Position numbers and translations under genes: made by a program
Assembly: GCF_027924665.1 (NCBI RefSeq)
Contig: NZ_AP027043.1
Span: 1,426,001-1,490,000 of the forward strand
From: Flavobacterium sp. GSB-24
GTDB taxonomy: Bacteria > Bacteroidota > Bacteroidia > Flavobacteriales > Flavobacteriaceae
DNA length: 64,000 nt
Reading direction: 5' to 3'
Notes under the pieces: generated by a model
Databases searched by the model: none
Seen by the model: the letters and a program-made list of their open reading frames with translations, nothing else
What the model was told of the DNA's origin: nothing
Shown: in pieces, positions 62,197 to 64,000 of the stretch
How positions within the stretch are numbered: position 1 is the stretch's first letter
How the letters are laid out: every line of letters begins with the position of its first letter

Positions 62197-62541
62197 CTAA
62201 ATTTTATTTTCATTCTCTTCATTAATAGAGGATTCAAGCTGCGTGATTCTTTTTTGTTGTAAAGCCACTAATCTGTCAATTTGCTCTCTTTCCCATTTTT
62301 TATTCATAAAGCGGTCGGTAATGTAAACTTTTATAAAATGTAAAATAAAAATAAAAAGCCAGATCGTAATACCCCAAATACACCAGTTTTGAGTTGTCCC
62401 TTCTCCAAAACCAAAAAATCTATTAGCAATAAATAAAAATAAACTTCCTAAAAGGAAAAGAACAAAATGAAAATATAGTATTTTTTTTTGTCTTAATCGT
62501 CGTCTAGCGTATTCGTATTGTTCGTGCACTTCTTTTTCCAT
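62197..62541 (-). CDS. 2TM domain-containing protein
   Basis: The 114-residue protein has a basic N-terminal helix (YEYARRRLRQKK), two transmembrane helices separated by a short loop (FFGFGEGTTQNW), and a basic coiled-coil-like tail (NKKWEREQIDRLVALQQKR). This matches the 2TM family, which in some Bacteroidota proteins is fused to LytTR regulators. The free form has no known function. It lies 12 bp upstream of folA. Confidence 0.85.
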   Translation of the reverse strand: MEKEVHEQYEYARRRLRQKKILYFHFVLFLLGSLFLFIANRFFGFGEGTTQNWCIWGITIWLFIFILHFIKVYITDRFMNKKWEREQIDRLVALQQKRITQLESSINEENENKI

Positions 62542-62780
62542 AAGATAAATATGAGATTATAAAGTTAAAATTTATTTTTGAAAGTCAATATTTTGGAGAT
62601 ACAATATTTGTTTTAAATCGATATAAGAATTTGAAAAACAAAATTTTATGTCTTTAAAATTATAGATAAATCTAAAATGACATCCTGTTTTTAGCATTAT
62701 CATAAATCGATTGCCGTAGTGGTGAGTGTTTGGTTGATTTTAATTAATTTTAGATGTATAAAACTAAAAACTAAATAGTT

Positions 62781-63077
62781 ATGTCTTTAAAAAAACAATT
62801 TATCAAAACGAAGCCAGTTTGTAAAGTAACATTTTCTATAGATGCCAAAGACGCTGATTCGGCAGCGGTCGTAGGGGACTTTAACAACTGGAATGTTGAA
62901 GAAGGAACTTTAAGTAAGTTGAAAAATGGAACTTTTAAAGCGACTTATGATTTGGTGAAAGATGCGATTTACGAATTTAAGTATGTTATCGACGGGATTT
63001 ATGTAAATGATCCAGAAGCAGATTTCTACAAATGGAATGATTATGCTGGAAGTGAGAATAGTGTTTTAGTTGTATAA
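62781..63077 (+). CDS. Isoamylase early-set (CBM48-like) domain protein
   Basis: The 98-residue protein is one CBM48/isoamylase N-terminal domain: VTFSIDAKDADSAAVVGDFNNWNVEEGTL and YEFKYVIDGIYVNDPEADF match the glycogen-binding fold seen in AMPK beta and branching enzymes. It has no catalytic domain. It may bind glycogen or act as a regulatory adaptor. It is a standalone gene after a 239-bp AT-rich gap. Confidence 0.88.
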   Translation: MSLKKQFIKTKPVCKVTFSIDAKDADSAAVVGDFNNWNVEEGTLSKLKNGTFKATYDLVKDAIYEFKYVIDGIYVNDPEADFYKWNDYAGSENSVLVV

Positions 63078-63110
63078 AAAAATCCGCTTAAAATTCAAGC
63101 GGATTTTTTT
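63076..63110. terminator. Bidirectional terminator between CBM48 gene and thyA
   Basis: A 14-bp perfect stem (ending AATCCGCTT and AAGCGGATT) and a 7-nt loop has A/T runs on both sides, serving convergent genes. Confidence 0.9.
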
Positions 63111-63115
63111 TATAA

Positions 63116-63967
63116 TTATACTGCAACACTTCCTTTTATAGCAGGATGCGGATCGTAATCTACTAGTGTAAAATCATTAAAATCAAAATCAAAAATGTTT
63201 TTAATCTCTGGATTTAAAATCATTTTTGGTAATGGTTTTGGTTCGCGAGTCAATTGTAATTCCAATTGCTCAAAATGATTGTTGTAAATATGTGCGTCAC
63301 CAAAAGTGTGAATAAAATCGCCTGGTTCTAAATCGCAAACCTGAGCAATCATCATGGTCAATAATGCGTAAGAAGCAATATTAAAAGGAACTCCCAGAAA
63401 TATATCTGCGCTTCTTTGGTATAACTGACAAGATAATTTTCCTTTAGTTTCTCCTTTTTCTAAATCTGGTGTTGCCACATAAAATTGAAAAAATGCATGA
63501 CATGGAGGCAAAGCCGCTTTATTGTTAGCTACATTTTCTTCAAATGATTTTTTAGTGTCTGGCAAAACCGAAGGATTCCAAGCAGAAACCAGCATTCTGC
63601 GACTGTTCGGATTTGTTTTTAATTCAGTAATTAATTCAGTAATCTGATCAATTTCTTCACTGTTCCAGTTTCTCCATTGATGTCCGTAAACAGGTCCTAA
63701 ATCACCATTAGAATCTGCCCATTCATCCCAGATTTTCACTCCGTTTTCCTGAAGATATTTTACGTTTGTATCGCCTTTTAAAAACCAGAGCAATTCGTAA
63801 ATGATCGATTTTAAATGTAATTTTTTGGTCGTAACCATTGGGAAACCTTCACTTAAATCAAAACGCATTTGGTAACCAAAAACACTTTTTGTTCCAGTTC
63901 CAGTTCGGTCTCCTTTTTGACAGCCGTTTTCTAAAACGTGTTTTACTAAATCTAAGTATTGCTTCAT
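63116..63967 (-). CDS. thyA: Thymidylate synthase
   Basis: The 283-residue enzyme methylates dUMP to dTMP using methylenetetrahydrofolate. The folate and substrate motifs are [16 protein letters not shown], the catalytic Cys in [32 protein letters not shown] and HIYNNH. It is slightly longer than E. coli ThyA (264), from an insert around residues 150-180 ([19 protein letters not shown]). Confidence 0.97.
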   Translation of the reverse strand: MKQYLDLVKHVLENGCQKGDRTGTGTKSVFGYQMRFDLSEGFPMVTTKKLHLKSIIYELLWFLKGDTNVKYLQENGVKIWDEWADSNGDLGPVYGHQWRNWNSEEIDQITELITELKTNPNSRRMLVSAWNPSVLPDTKKSFEENVANNKAALPPCHAFFQFYVATPDLEKGETKGKLSCQLYQRSADIFLGVPFNIASYALLTMMIAQVCDLEPGDFIHTFGDAHIYNNHFEQLELQLTREPKPLPKMILNPEIKNIFDFDFNDFTLVDYDPHPAIKGSVAV

Positions 63968-63971
63968 AGAT

Positions 63972-64000
63972 GCTTTAAGCTTTATGCTATAGGCTTTAGG
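63972..64000. repeat. GCTTTAN heptamer array upstream of thyA
   Basis: Four consecutive 7-bp units (GCTTTAA, GCTTTAT, GCTATAG, GCTTTAG) begin 5 bp upstream of the thyA start and run out of the window. Confidence 0.7.

Overview
The window looks like chromosome of a Flavobacterium-type member of the Bacteroidota. The DNA is AT-rich, promoters match the Bacteroidota -7 consensus TAnnTTTG, and Shine-Dalgarno sequences are mostly absent. Lineage-specific genes include the type IX secretion protein PorT/SprT, exosortase XrtF with its partner, the lipoprotein TamL, a HYC_CC_PP protein, a DUF4249 lipoprotein with an STN-type TonB receptor, and mevalonate-pathway genes. There is no sign of a phage, plasmid, integron, CRISPR array or intact insertion sequence. 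This is a mostly core, vertically inherited region.

Layout. 0-7.3 kb: the edge of a GIY-YIG gene, tRNA-Phe, then a plus-strand run of coaX, an outer-membrane barrel, lptC, a small membrane protein, a CNNM/CorC-type protein and a PpiD-like chaperone, plus a small orphan. 7.3-9.6 kb: GHMP kinase and HMG-CoA reductase (minus). 9.7-17.0 kb: a DPP-IV-like peptidase, two POT peptide transporters and three tandem thioredoxin-fold proteins, two of which have lost the CxxC site. 17.0-21.8 kb: a minus operon surE, small membrane protein, lpxB, NlpC/P60 lipoprotein, comEC. 22.0-27.0 kb: a Prc-like protease, a lipoprotein nuclease, rpe and the primary sigma factor. 27.1-33.7 kb: a four-gene outer-membrane uptake operon. 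33.8-38.8 kb: pnp, rpsO, two MORN-repeat proteins and a GAF protein. 38.8-43.6 kb: xrtF and its partner, a cysteine-rich putative metal-uptake cluster and a DedA protein. 43.9-51.2 kb: purH, mreB, mreC, mreD, mrdA, rodA. 51.3-61.1 kb: an orphan ABC permease, a JmjC-like cupin, accD, fbaA, tamL, an RNA methyltransferase, porT and ubiE. 61.7-64 kb: folA, a 2TM protein, a CBM48 protein and thyA.

Functional themes are envelope biogenesis (lptC, lpxB, tamL, mreBCD/mrdA/rodA, porT, PpiD-like), outer-membrane uptake (two TonB receptors), peptide use (DPP-IV plus POT), and central or nucleotide metabolism (coaX, purH, folA, thyA, accD, fbaA, rpe).

The most unusual non-coding signals are: a predicted three-way-junction RNA just upstream of the TonB receptor in the metal-type cluster (40277-40390); a hairpin-rich gene-free stretch with an orphan terminator and an 18-bp palindrome (61121-61701); a long-range hairpin in the pnp leader after the rpsO terminator; and several intergenic arrays with a 7-bp period. 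All structures were found by reading complementarity by eye; none was computed.
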